Shown here: positions 5,958-12,728 of the stretch, one piece after another
Layout: each line of letters starts with the position of its first letter
Position numbering within the stretch: position 1 is the stretch's first letter
Assembly (NCBI GenBank): GCA_045531235.1
Contig: JAZSDQ010000041.1
Location: 1 to 13,689 of the forward strand
Direction of reading: 5' to 3'
DNA from: RGIG5579 sp045531235
GTDB taxonomy: Bacteria > Bacillota > Clostridia > Oscillospirales > SIG627
Length of the DNA stretch: 13,689 nucleotides
Translations under genes and position numbers: made by a program
The notes under the pieces: generated by a model
Databases searched by the model: none
Told to the model about the DNA's origin: nothing
Seen by the model: the letters and a program-made list of their open reading frames with translations, nothing else

Positions 5958-7877
5958 TTAGGAAATATACCCTTTGTTGCGCGTGTTTTGCACTGCGGTA
6001 TGGGCTGCATTCTGAAGTGCGGCGATTTGTTCTTTTGTCAGACTTAATTGTTGTCCTTTATATTCATAGAAAGGACGGAATGTGTTTCCTACAACGCTTT
6101 CGCCCGTAAGCATTTCAAACCATACACAACCGTTCAAATACTGTCCGCCGCCGATATCACCGTCATGAGAAAGGTCGGTATTGATGATCTCCCCTGCCAA
6201 TTCGCCTGCGTGCTGAATACGGGTGTGAAGACTCTTTCTCGGTGTATTTTTATGAGCGGGCGCGTCTACATCGTAAAAGAGAGGATCGTGACGCACTAGG
6301 GGCCAGGCTTCGCCTAAGGGAACCATCGTGTAATTATACTGTCTGCAAAATTCCATTCCCACCTCAAGATAAACGCGGGTGTGCTTCTCCTGGGTGCTTA
6401 TCACGCTGGGGCCTCCGCCGATCTCATGAGCCCAGTCTTGTTGCCAGAAGATTTTTGCCTTGGGGTAATAGCTTCTCAGGAGATTATCAATTTTGGGAAT
6501 GTAGGGTGTGATGCTATTGCGATGTTTTTCTTCGCTGCCTGCCCATTTATTGCTTTGCTGCAGGCTGATCGCATCCCACTCCGTGAATAGTAGAGCAAAT
6601 TCCAGATTCTGATTCCTGTATTCTTCGCGGCTCGAAGCACTGCGGGTGACATAGAATTTATAATTGCTTTCCTTGTTTTCGTACCAGGTCCAGTGTTGCT
6701 CAAAGGTGCAACCGGAATAGTATACATTGGCAATGGTTACGTTTCTATATCCTGCAGCATCCAATAGACCCCAAAGCTCTCCTGTCCAATAGGTACTGTA
6801 GCTGTTACCGATGAGAAGAAGATTCAATTCGTCGTCATCCTTGTAAAACCAAGCCTCGGATTTGCTTCCTAAAGAGGAAGAATCGTCATCGCCATCGTCA
6901 TCGTCATCGTCTTCGGAGGGGGTGCTTGAAGAGCCACCTGAGGAAGAATCTTCTTCGGGATCCTCCTTGGAAGAACTTCCGGAAGAAGAATTCCCGGAGG
7001 AGGAATTGCCGGAAGAAGAACTGCCTGCAGAATCATCATCAGAGGAAGATCCTCCGGAGGATGAGCTGCCGGAAGAGGAGTTGCCTGCAGAGTCCTCGTT
7101 TGACGAAGAACCGCCTGAGGAATCGTCTCCCGAAGGATCATCGTCGCCATCTTCTATGTAGCTGTCATCCGTCTCTTCGGTGACGGTTCCGCTTTTGTTA
7201 TAGTTTTTTAAAAGCTCTACGCTTTCCGGAACTTCAACGTTTTTTGTAATAACAACGTCAAAGGAAATGCTCGTGCCGTCCAAAGCATAGATGGTGGTTT
7301 TGTATCCCTCAATGGCAAGGGTTTCTTTGTCCAGGGTATAAACCGTTTCGCAGTAATCGGTAACGGTATCTTCAAGGTTCAGAGAAATATCATAATCGCC
7401 GCCGGAGAGCTTGGTGGTGATACAGAATTTACCGTCTTTTTCTTCTCTTGCCTGAATTTTTTCATTAAAGGAAAAGGTGGAGGGGAACAAAAGATAAGGG
7501 AGCCACTCTTCTTCGGGGTTGGGAATGGAAAAGGAGTTTTTGCTGAACTCCGAGCCCTTTTTTGTGATTTCGTACGAAAGGTCTATCGTCAAACGGTTTT
7601 GATCTTCTGCGGGATAGCTTTCAAAAATATTGTCTTTTCCGTCCAGAAAGAGGGTATACTCTTTGTCTCCTTGGCTTACCAATTGAAGATTTTCCTTTTT
7701 ACCCAATCTTTTTTCAGGATGATTGGCAGATAAAATGGCTTTCATCGTGACGTATTTAACCGATATTGCAGGCTTTTTGTTTTCTTTGGTCGGGGCAGTA
7801 TCTTCCTTACAAGCGGGGAGCAAAACGAGGAGGGCTGCCATAACGATCAAAACTAAAAAACGCAATTTTTTTGTCAT
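5958..7877 (-). CDS. Lipoprotein with SGNH-hydrolase-like (DUF4886-type) C-terminal domain
   Basis: A 639-residue surface lipoprotein. The signal peptide ends in a lipobox, LPAC with Cys23. Residues about 37-232 form an unassigned domain (ANHP 51-54, LSGGDYDI 157-164, TVYTLD 178-183). Residues 236-342 are a Ser/Gly/Asp-rich linker. The C-terminal domain (about 350-595) has LLLIGNSYSTYW with probable nucleophile Ser359, ISLQQ (437-441), FWQQDWAHE (477-485), and TDLSHDGD with D568-x-x-H571, the order expected of an SGNH hydrolase, closest from memory to DUF4886. It may remove esters from a cell-wall or diet glycan, but this is inference. Start: ATG at 7877, with AGGA 8 nt upstream, rather than a TTG at 7907. 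A paralogue lies at 9109-10986. Transcribed alone from a strong promoter. Confidence 0.85.
   Translation of the reverse strand: MTKKLRFLVLIVMAALLVLLPACKEDTAPTKENKKPAISVKYVTMKAILSANHPEKRLGKKENLQLVSQGDKEYTLFLDGKDNIFESYPAEDQNRLTIDLSYEITKKGSEFSKNSFSIPNPEEEWLPYLLFPSTFSFNEKIQAREEKDGKFCITTKLSGGDYDISLNLEDTVTDYCETVYTLDKETLAIEGYKTTIYALDGTSISFDVVITKNVEVPESVELLKNYNKSGTVTEETDDSYIEDGDDDPSGDDSSGGSSSNEDSAGNSSSGSSSSGGSSSDDDSAGSSSSGNSSSGNSSSGSSSKEDPEEDSSSGGSSSTPSEDDDDDDGDDDSSSLGSKSEAWFYKDDDELNLLLIGNSYSTYWTGELWGLLDAAGYRNVTIANVYYSGCTFEQHWTWYENKESNYKFYVTRSASSREEYRNQNLEFALLFTEWDAISLQQSNKWAGSEEKHRNSITPYIPKIDNLLRSYYPKAKIFWQQDWAHEIGGGPSVISTQEKHTRVYLEVGMEFCRQYNYTMVPLGEAWPLVRHDPLFYDVDAPAHKNTPRKSLHTRIQHAGELAGEIINTDLSHDGDIGGGQYLNGCVWFEMLTGESVVGNTFRPFYEYKGQQLSLTKEQIAALQNAAHTAVQNTRNKGYIS
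6852..7172 (-). repeat. Ser/Gly/Asp-rich low-complexity linker inside the lipoprotein gene
   Basis: About 107 codons (residues 236-342) encode almost only Ser, Gly, Asp, Asn and Glu, ending in an acidic run of six Asp. This is typical of a flexible stalk that holds a catalytic domain away from the membrane. Two 60-bp units in tandem (6978-7037 and 7038-7097) encode 20-residue repeats, each containing DSAG followed by SSSG-type triplets. The paralogue at 9109 lacks this region. Confidence 0.85.
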
Positions 7878-7924
7878 AATATTGTTCCTAACATATTTTA
7901 TTGGCAAAAAATAAATTTTCGCTT

Positions 7925-7953
7925 ATTATACCATAAAGCGATGAAGATATCAA
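7925..7953 (-). promoter_or_regulatory. Sigma-A promoter of the lipoprotein gene
   Basis: On the minus strand TTGATA (7948-7953), 17 nt, then a perfect TATAAT (7925-7930) preceded by TGG, an extended -10. Predicted start near 7918, leader about 41 nt. A near-consensus promoter suggests strong basal expression. Confidence 0.8.
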
Positions 7954-7998
7954 TGATATTCTAATCGTCTAATGTGACAGTTTTTTGAAAAATTAATG

Positions 7999-8026
7999 TT
8001 CAGTTTAACAAAAAAGGTATACTGAA
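7999..8026. promoter_or_regulatory. Inverted repeat and possible promoter before the alpha/beta hydrolase gene
   Basis: Arms TTCAGT (7999-8004) and ACTGAA (8021-8026) lie 22 bp apart, about two helical turns. A -10-like TATACT (8018-8023) overlaps the right arm, and a second TATACT follows at 8041-8046; neither has a convincing -35. This may be an operator, but in AT-rich DNA a chance match is possible. Confidence 0.3.
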
Positions 8027-8078
8027 TTGAAAAAATGAGCTATACTTACAGTAAAGAGCTTGAGAGGGTGAAAAGAAT

Positions 8079-9059
8079 ATGAAAAAATCAACAAAGAATT
8101 TTCTGCTCGGCGTTGGTGCTCTGGCATCGGGAATGGCTGCCCTTGCGGCCGGATCTTATTACGCGACAAAGAAAATGGTAGCCATTGCGTTGGATCGTGA
8201 TAAAAGCGGAAAAACCGAGCACAGCGGCAAGGTGGCGGAGCAGATCCAAGGCTTTTCCATTGACGATAAATTCATGGAAGAAGTGCGTTCTCACGCCGAA
8301 AAACTTCAGAATACGGAAAATGAACTTGTTGAGATCGAAAGCTATGACGGTACCAAGCTTGTGGGACATTGGTTTCAAAGTCCCGAGGAAAAGCGTATTA
8401 TCATAGCGATGCACGGTTGGCGCTCTTCCTGGGCACGAGATTTTTCCCTCATTGCCGATTTCTGGATGAAAAACGGATGCAGCGTGCTTTTTGCCGAGCA
8501 GAGAGGGCAAGGCGAAAGCGGCGGAGATTATATGGGCTTTGGCTTGATGGAGCGCTTTGATGCCGCAGAATGGGCAAAGTGGGCAAATCGAAAAAAAAGT
8601 GATACCCTTCCCATCTATCTTGCAGGTATCTCCATGGGGGCTTCCACTATTTTGATGTCGGCAAATCTTGGTCTGCCAGAAAATGTTCGCGGCATTATGG
8701 CAGATTGCGCCTATACTTCTCCCCACGCCATCTGGAAGCACGTGGTAGAAAACAATCTCCACCTTTCCTACGGCGTTTTAGGAAGAATTGCAGATGATAT
8801 GTGCCGCAAAAAGATCCGCATCGGCACAAAGGATTTTTCCACGGTAGATGCTATGCTGGAAAGCGAGATCCCTGTTCTTTTCGTCCACGGCAGTGACGAC
8901 CATTTCGTACCTGTGGAAATGACTTACGAAAACTATAAGGCGTGCATTGCCGAAAAGCGGCTTCTTGTCGTTCCCGGCGCAGAGCACGGTATGAGCTATT
9001 ATACAGACCGTGATGGCTATGAAAAATCCGTTATGGATTTCTGGCGTGATTTTGATTAG
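8079..9059 (+). CDS. Alpha/beta hydrolase with N-terminal membrane anchor
   Basis: A 326-residue serine hydrolase (esterase, lipase or S33 peptidase-like). Residues 7-30 form a hydrophobic Ala/Gly-rich segment after a basic start, most likely an uncleaved signal anchor placing the enzyme outside the membrane. The fold is shown by the oxyanion strand MHGW (111-114), EQRGQGES (140-147), the nucleophile elbow GISMGAS with Ser185, the acid in HGSDDHFVP (Asp274), and the catalytic His303 in GAEHGMSY. This resembles the YqkD-type hydrolases of Firmicutes. Start ATG 8079 follows a GAGGG about 10 nt upstream. It stands alone on the plus strand between two SGNH-like paralogues that point the other way; a shared role is possible but not shown. 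Substrate unknown. Confidence 0.9.
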   Translation: MKKSTKNFLLGVGALASGMAALAAGSYYATKKMVAIALDRDKSGKTEHSGKVAEQIQGFSIDDKFMEEVRSHAEKLQNTENELVEIESYDGTKLVGHWFQSPEEKRIIIAMHGWRSSWARDFSLIADFWMKNGCSVLFAEQRGQGESGGDYMGFGLMERFDAAEWAKWANRKKSDTLPIYLAGISMGASTILMSANLGLPENVRGIMADCAYTSPHAIWKHVVENNLHLSYGVLGRIADDMCRKKIRIGTKDFSTVDAMLESEIPVLFVHGSDDHFVPVEMTYENYKACIAEKRLLVVPGAEHGMSYYTDRDGYEKSVMDFWRDFD

Positions 9060-9068
9060 AGAAAAAAG

Positions 9069-9100
9069 AAAAAGCCGAGTGATTTCACTCGGCTTTTTTT
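9069..9100. terminator. Bidirectional terminator between convergent genes
   Basis: A 13-bp stem (9069-9081 with 9086-9098, core GCCGAGTG) and 4-nt loop, with seven T on the plus strand and T-rich sequence on the minus strand. It serves the alpha/beta hydrolase (ends 9059) and the SGNH-like gene (ends 9109). Confidence 0.9.
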
Positions 9101-9108
9101 ATTGATAT

Positions 9109-10986
9109 TCAAGCTTGGGGCGCAGTGAGAAAATACTCTTCGGTGTAAGATGCGACAACTGCGGTATGGGCTGCTTTTTGAAGCTTTGCCATAGCTGCTT
9201 TTACAGTGTTTTCTTCAGCCGCGGAAAGAGATTTTGTACGGTAGAAGTTACCGTTTTCATCTCTGAGACCAATGTAATAAGCACCAAGATCTTCCTGTGC
9301 TGCTCCCGTCAATGTTTCCTTCGTTTCAAGTGAGAAACTGTAAGCGGGAATGTAATCTCCTGCAGAGCTTTCCGAAATCCTTGTTTTCGTAAGAGTTTCA
9401 AACCATACGCAAGCGTTCAGATACTGGCCGCCACCCATATCGCCGTCATGGGATAGGTCTGTGTGATGAGGAGTGCCGTATTTTTCGGCATATTTAAGGG
9501 CGATATTATACCAAACACGGGTGTGTAGGCTGTAAAGAGGTGCTCCTGCAGGCTTTTCCGCGGGATTGGAAAGATAATCAACGCCTTCCGGCAGAGCAAA
9601 GAAGGAAGGATCGTGACGAATAATCTCCCAGGCATCGCCGAGAGGTGCGTTGGTCAGGTTGTATTCGCGGCAGATCTCCCAGGAAGTTTCGCGGAAATTG
9701 CGGGAACCTTCGAGCTGTTTTTTATAGCTGGAACCTTTGTCTATATTACCAAGTTCGTGGTTCCAGTCCTGTTGCCAAAAATATTTAGCGTTGGGATGAT
9801 AAGTGCTTACAAGATTGTAGAGCAGGGGAAAATGACGTTCAATGGAGTTTCTGTGGCCACTTTCGCTGCTGGCGTTGTCATTCCCTTGCTGGAAGGAGAT
9901 AATGTCCCAATCTGCGTATTCCAAAGCACCAAGAAGTCCACAGGTAAAGGTATTTCTGGCGTTGGATTCGTGAGGAGGGAACAGATAGTCCTTTGTGACA
10001 TCGTTCACCGTCACCTCTTTGGTAGTTGTGTAACATTCATCTGTAACGGTATAAAGAACAAAGTTTTTGATGCCACGTTCATATTCCTGCCAATGATGGA
10101 TAAAGTCTGCGCCGCTGCGGTAAAGGTTGCAGACATTGACTTTCATATCGTTGCCGTTCGCATCTTTTAAGCCTGCATTTGCAAGAAGGAAGTAAAGCTC
10201 ATCGGTCCAATAGCAGCTGTAGCTGTTACCGATAAAGAGAATGTTGAGAACTCTGTCGCCATTTGTATCGGGGGTGTATGCAGTTGTTTCTGCTGCGGCG
10301 GTATAATTGCTTTTTGCGCTCATGGTGGAAACGGTGGCAGGAGTTTCAGCGTTTTCCGTGAGGGTAAGGGAATTGGTAATGGTAGAGCCGTCATTCTGCG
10401 TGGCGGTCTGGCTGACAGCCTTTACTCTGCAGTTGGCGCTGTCCAGTGTGTACACCGTGGTGCAGGAAGCTGTGTTTCTTTCCGTTCTTCCGTAGTGAAT
10501 ATCATAATCCTCACCGGAAAGGGATGTGGTAACAATAAGATCTCCGTTTTCTTCTTTGGTGTCAACGATCTTTTCCTTCAGTAAAAGAGAGGTGTTCAAT
10601 ACAAGGTCTGCATACCAAGAGTTGTGAAGATCACTGTCGGATACTGCTACGGTGTCGTAATTTTCTCCTTGGCGATGTACTACGTACTCACGGTCTACAA
10701 TAAGTTCGCTTACGTCGTTCTCGGCATCTTCTTTCAGAACAACGCCGTCACCGACGAAACACTGATATTTTTTCTCACCGTCAAATTTCAGCAGGAAATT
10801 GCCGTCCTCCAAAAGAGTGTTGGGATGGTTGGCGGCAAGAATTCTCTCCATATTGATCTCGCCGAAAGATTCGCTTTCTCCCTGTGCAGGATCGGTTACA
10901 GGCGCTTTGGCAAAAATCAGAACAAGACTTACCGAAAGAACCAGGACTGCCAAAAGGATGGCAGAAAGTACTTTGCGATTCTTCAT
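9109..10986 (-). CDS. Exported SGNH-hydrolase-like (DUF4886-type) protein, paralogue of 5958-7877
   Basis: A 625-residue secreted or membrane-anchored protein. MKNRK is followed by a hydrophobic stretch (6-26) ending AKA, a possible signal peptidase I site; there is no lipobox Cys, unlike the paralogue. The N-terminal domain (about 40-220) matches the paralogue at AANHP (51-55), LSGEDYDI (156-163) and TVYTLD (177-182). A short Thr/Ala-rich link replaces the Ser/Asp stalk. The C-terminal domain has ILFIGNSYSCYW with probable nucleophile Ser255, ISFQQ (363-367), FWQQDWNHELG (403-413), and TDLSHDGDMGGGQYLNACVW with D510-x-x-H513. Both paralogues also end in an AAHTAV segment. Start: ATG at 10986, with AAGGAG (10993-10998) 6 nt upstream. 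Single-gene unit. The reaction is unknown; a carbohydrate esterase is a reasonable guess. Confidence 0.85.
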   Translation of the reverse strand: MKNRKVLSAILLAVLVLSVSLVLIFAKAPVTDPAQGESESFGEINMERILAANHPNTLLEDGNFLLKFDGEKKYQCFVGDGVVLKEDAENDVSELIVDREYVVHRQGENYDTVAVSDSDLHNSWYADLVLNTSLLLKEKIVDTKEENGDLIVTTSLSGEDYDIHYGRTERNTASCTTVYTLDSANCRVKAVSQTATQNDGSTITNSLTLTENAETPATVSTMSAKSNYTAAAETTAYTPDTNGDRVLNILFIGNSYSCYWTDELYFLLANAGLKDANGNDMKVNVCNLYRSGADFIHHWQEYERGIKNFVLYTVTDECYTTTKEVTVNDVTKDYLFPPHESNARNTFTCGLLGALEYADWDIISFQQGNDNASSESGHRNSIERHFPLLYNLVSTYHPNAKYFWQQDWNHELGNIDKGSSYKKQLEGSRNFRETSWEICREYNLTNAPLGDAWEIIRHDPSFFALPEGVDYLSNPAEKPAGAPLYSLHTRVWYNIALKYAEKYGTPHHTDLSHDGDMGGGQYLNACVWFETLTKTRISESSAGDYIPAYSFSLETKETLTGAAQEDLGAYYIGLRDENGNFYRTKSLSAAEENTVKAAMAKLQKAAHTAVVASYTEEYFLTAPQA

Positions 10987-11045
10987 AATGTGCTCCTTGC
11001 TTTCATTTAATTGGGGACGTTCAAAAATGATAAATATACAAAAGC

Positions 11046-11074
11046 ATTCTACCACATCATCATAGCTTTGTCAA
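11046..11074 (-). promoter_or_regulatory. Sigma-A promoter of the SGNH-like gene at 9109-10986
   Basis: On the minus strand a perfect TTGACA (11069-11074), 17 nt, then TAGAAT (11046-11051) with an extended TGG. Start near 11039, leader about 53 nt. Confidence 0.8.
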
Positions 11075-11097
11075 TGAAAAGAACTATGCTTGCAAAG

Positions 11098-11125
11098 AAA
11101 AAGCACCCCGAAGGGTGCTTTTTTT
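11098..11125 (-). terminator. Terminator of the amidohydrolase/fumarase-like operon
   Basis: Stem AAAAAGCACCC (11098-11108) pairs with 11113-11123 across a 4-nt CGAA loop. On the minus strand it ends in a T run. The right arm reaches almost to the stop codon (11124-11126) of the beta subunit gene. Confidence 0.88.
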
Positions 11126-11747
11126 AATACAGCTTGGTGAAGTTGAAGTCAGGGTCAATTCCCAGATCTTTCAGCGCTTCTTCCTTCCGCTGCGCGATCT
11201 TGTCGTCAAGTCTGTCAAAGTAGTTGTTGCCTTCCGTGTCAATATCTACGATAAAGGGACCGAGATTGTTGAGTTTGAAGAACCAAGCAGCTTCGATGCG
11301 TCCCAGTTCGTCGTAAAGATAAACGTCTTGCACCTCAATGGAATCGATCCACAGGTTGGGGCTTACGGAACGGGGAGAAACGTGCACGCACTTTTTCTCT
11401 TTCATCATTTTTGCCGTTTCTGCGCCCATGGTGGTTTTACCTACGATCATTTTCAGACCCCATTGATCCACACTCTTGGCGCCCCATTTTTCAAAGCGGA
11501 TGCTGGAGGTGGGCATGAAGCTCATCAATTTCCATTTTCCGTTTTCTTTGACTACGATAGGGCCGTTGTGAATGAGAATGTTTCGATCTGCCGTAGAAAA
11601 GGGCAGGGTATTCTTTTCATCAAAAATGTATTTTTGCAATCTTGAACGGCAGGTAAATACTTCGCCGCTGATGTAAACGGTGTCGCCAAGCTTCAGCTTC
11701 TTTACGTCCTCGTCACTAAGGGGCGAGGTGAGATGATATTCAGCCAT
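11124..11747 (-). CDS. Class I fumarase/tartrate dehydratase-like hydro-lyase, beta subunit
   Basis: A 207-residue subunit equivalent to the C-terminal domain of FumA-type enzymes or to TtdB. It would add or remove water on a small dicarboxylic acid together with the alpha subunit. Seen: GDTVYISG (21-28), PTSSIRF (79-85, for the usual PTTxxRM), VGKTTMG (102-108, for VGKGGMG) and GPFIVDIDTEGN (163-174). Compared with L. major fumarase as I recall it, Arg34, Thr80, Arg84 and Lys104 fall where substrate ligands are expected. The usual RDxxHK block instead reads RSRLQK (34-39). I chose ATG 11747 because AAGGAG lies 8 nt upstream; an upstream in-frame ATG (11777) overlaps the alpha gene. The gap to the alpha gene is 16 nt, so the two are co-translated partners. 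Confidence 0.85.
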   Translation of the reverse strand: MAEYHLTSPLSDEDVKKLKLGDTVYISGEVFTCRSRLQKYIFDEKNTLPFSTADRNILIHNGPIVVKENGKWKLMSFMPTSSIRFEKWGAKSVDQWGLKMIVGKTTMGAETAKMMKEKKCVHVSPRSVSPNLWIDSIEVQDVYLYDELGRIEAAWFFKLNNLGPFIVDIDTEGNNYFDRLDDKIAQRKEEALKDLGIDPDFNFTKLY

Positions 11748-11763
11748 TGTATTTTCTCCTTTC

Positions 11764-12681
11764 TTAGCGGTCGCCAAACCAGTTGGGACTTCTCATTGCT
11801 TCAACAGTGCCGTCTGCGAGAATACGGGAGGAAGCGCGACGAGCCACCATACAGTTGGTACTGGTAGCGCAAGCAATACCTGCAATGTGAGTGTATGCGT
11901 ATTCCACGTTGACCGCAAGTACGGAGGTATCGCCGCCTGCACCGAGAATACCGATGCCGAGGCTGTTCAGCGCCTTGTAAAGGTCTTCTTCAATCTTTGC
12001 GAACATGGGATCGGGATGCTTGGAACCGACCGTTCTCAGGCAAGCTGCTTCTTTTGCAAGATTTGCTGCAACGTTTGCCGTGCCGCCGATACCGATACCG
12101 AGAACGGAAGGAGGACAAACAGCGCCTGCACGGGCAGAAGCTACGAAGCTGTCGATGACGAATTTTTCAATGCCCTGAATACCGTCTGCAAAAGCAACGA
12201 TACGGTGACGGGTGCCGCCGAAGCATTCGCTTCCGCCGCCCTTTGCAGCGTAGGACATTTCAATGGAATCACCGTCTACGAACTGATAGGTGAAATCGGG
12301 AATATTCATACCGATATTGTTACCGGGGTCGTAGCCGGTGAGAGGATGCTTCATGGTCGCTCTGAGATAGCCCATTTCCGTGCATTTTGCTACGGCTCTG
12401 CGTGCAGCGTTTTCAAGCTCTACAAAGCCGCCTTCCAATTCGCACTGATTTCCTACTTTAAAGTAGAAGATCGGCCAACCGGTATCTACGCAAAGAGGAT
12501 TTTCTCTCTCGGCAGACATATCCATGCTCTTCAGGGTTGCCTCAAGGCCTCTTTTTGCATCGGGGTTGGATTCCCTTGCAATGGCATTTTCAAAGGCGTC
12601 TCTCACGTCGGGAGAGATCTCGGTAGCGCCGCGCTTGATGGTCTCAAACAGCGCTTGTTCATAAACTTCAGTTTTTATCAT
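11764..12681 (-). CDS. Class I fumarase/tartrate dehydratase-like hydro-lyase, alpha subunit (Fe-S)
   Basis: A 305-residue subunit carrying the oxygen-sensitive 4Fe-4S cluster of class I fumarases and TtdA. Three Cys fit the cluster ligands: Cys64 in CVDTG, Cys189 in CPPSVLGIGIGG, and Cys277 in NCMVARR. Other marks are MKHPLTG (110-116), GYDPGNNIG (116-124) and KGGGSE (147-152). Deviations from fumarase: CVDTG in place of CQDTG, losing a Gln that contacts substrate in the L. major enzyme, and GGGSECFG in place of GGGSEN. The reaction may be (de)hydration of fumarate/malate, tartrate, mesaconate or a related acid; the sequence does not decide. Start ATG 12681 follows TGAGG 9 nt upstream. It lies 47 nt after the M20D amidohydrolase gene with no terminator between, so the three genes probably form one operon. 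Confidence 0.88.
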   Translation of the reverse strand: MIKTEVYEQALFETIKRGATEISPDVRDAFENAIARESNPDAKRGLEATLKSMDMSAERENPLCVDTGWPIFYFKVGNQCELEGGFVELENAARRAVAKCTEMGYLRATMKHPLTGYDPGNNIGMNIPDFTYQFVDGDSIEMSYAAKGGGSECFGGTRHRIVAFADGIQGIEKFVIDSFVASARAGAVCPPSVLGIGIGGTANVAANLAKEAACLRTVGSKHPDPMFAKIEEDLYKALNSLGIGILGAGGDTSVLAVNVEYAYTHIAGIACATSTNCMVARRASSRILADGTVEAMRSPNWFGDR

Positions 12682-12728
12682 TGATTGTTACCTCAATTAT
12701 GTTATCTTTTGTTACTGAACGAAAAAAA

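Noticed and set aside
6862..7161. Glu/Ser/Pro-rich plus-strand frame opposite the lipoprotein stalk
   Set aside because: It is the complement of a low-complexity Ser/Gly/Asp coding region, and such repeats leave several frames open. No start signal or domain was seen.
9613..10170. Plus-strand frame of 185 codons inside the SGNH-like gene
   Set aside because: It is antisense to the conserved catalytic domain and has no domain or ribosome binding site of its own.
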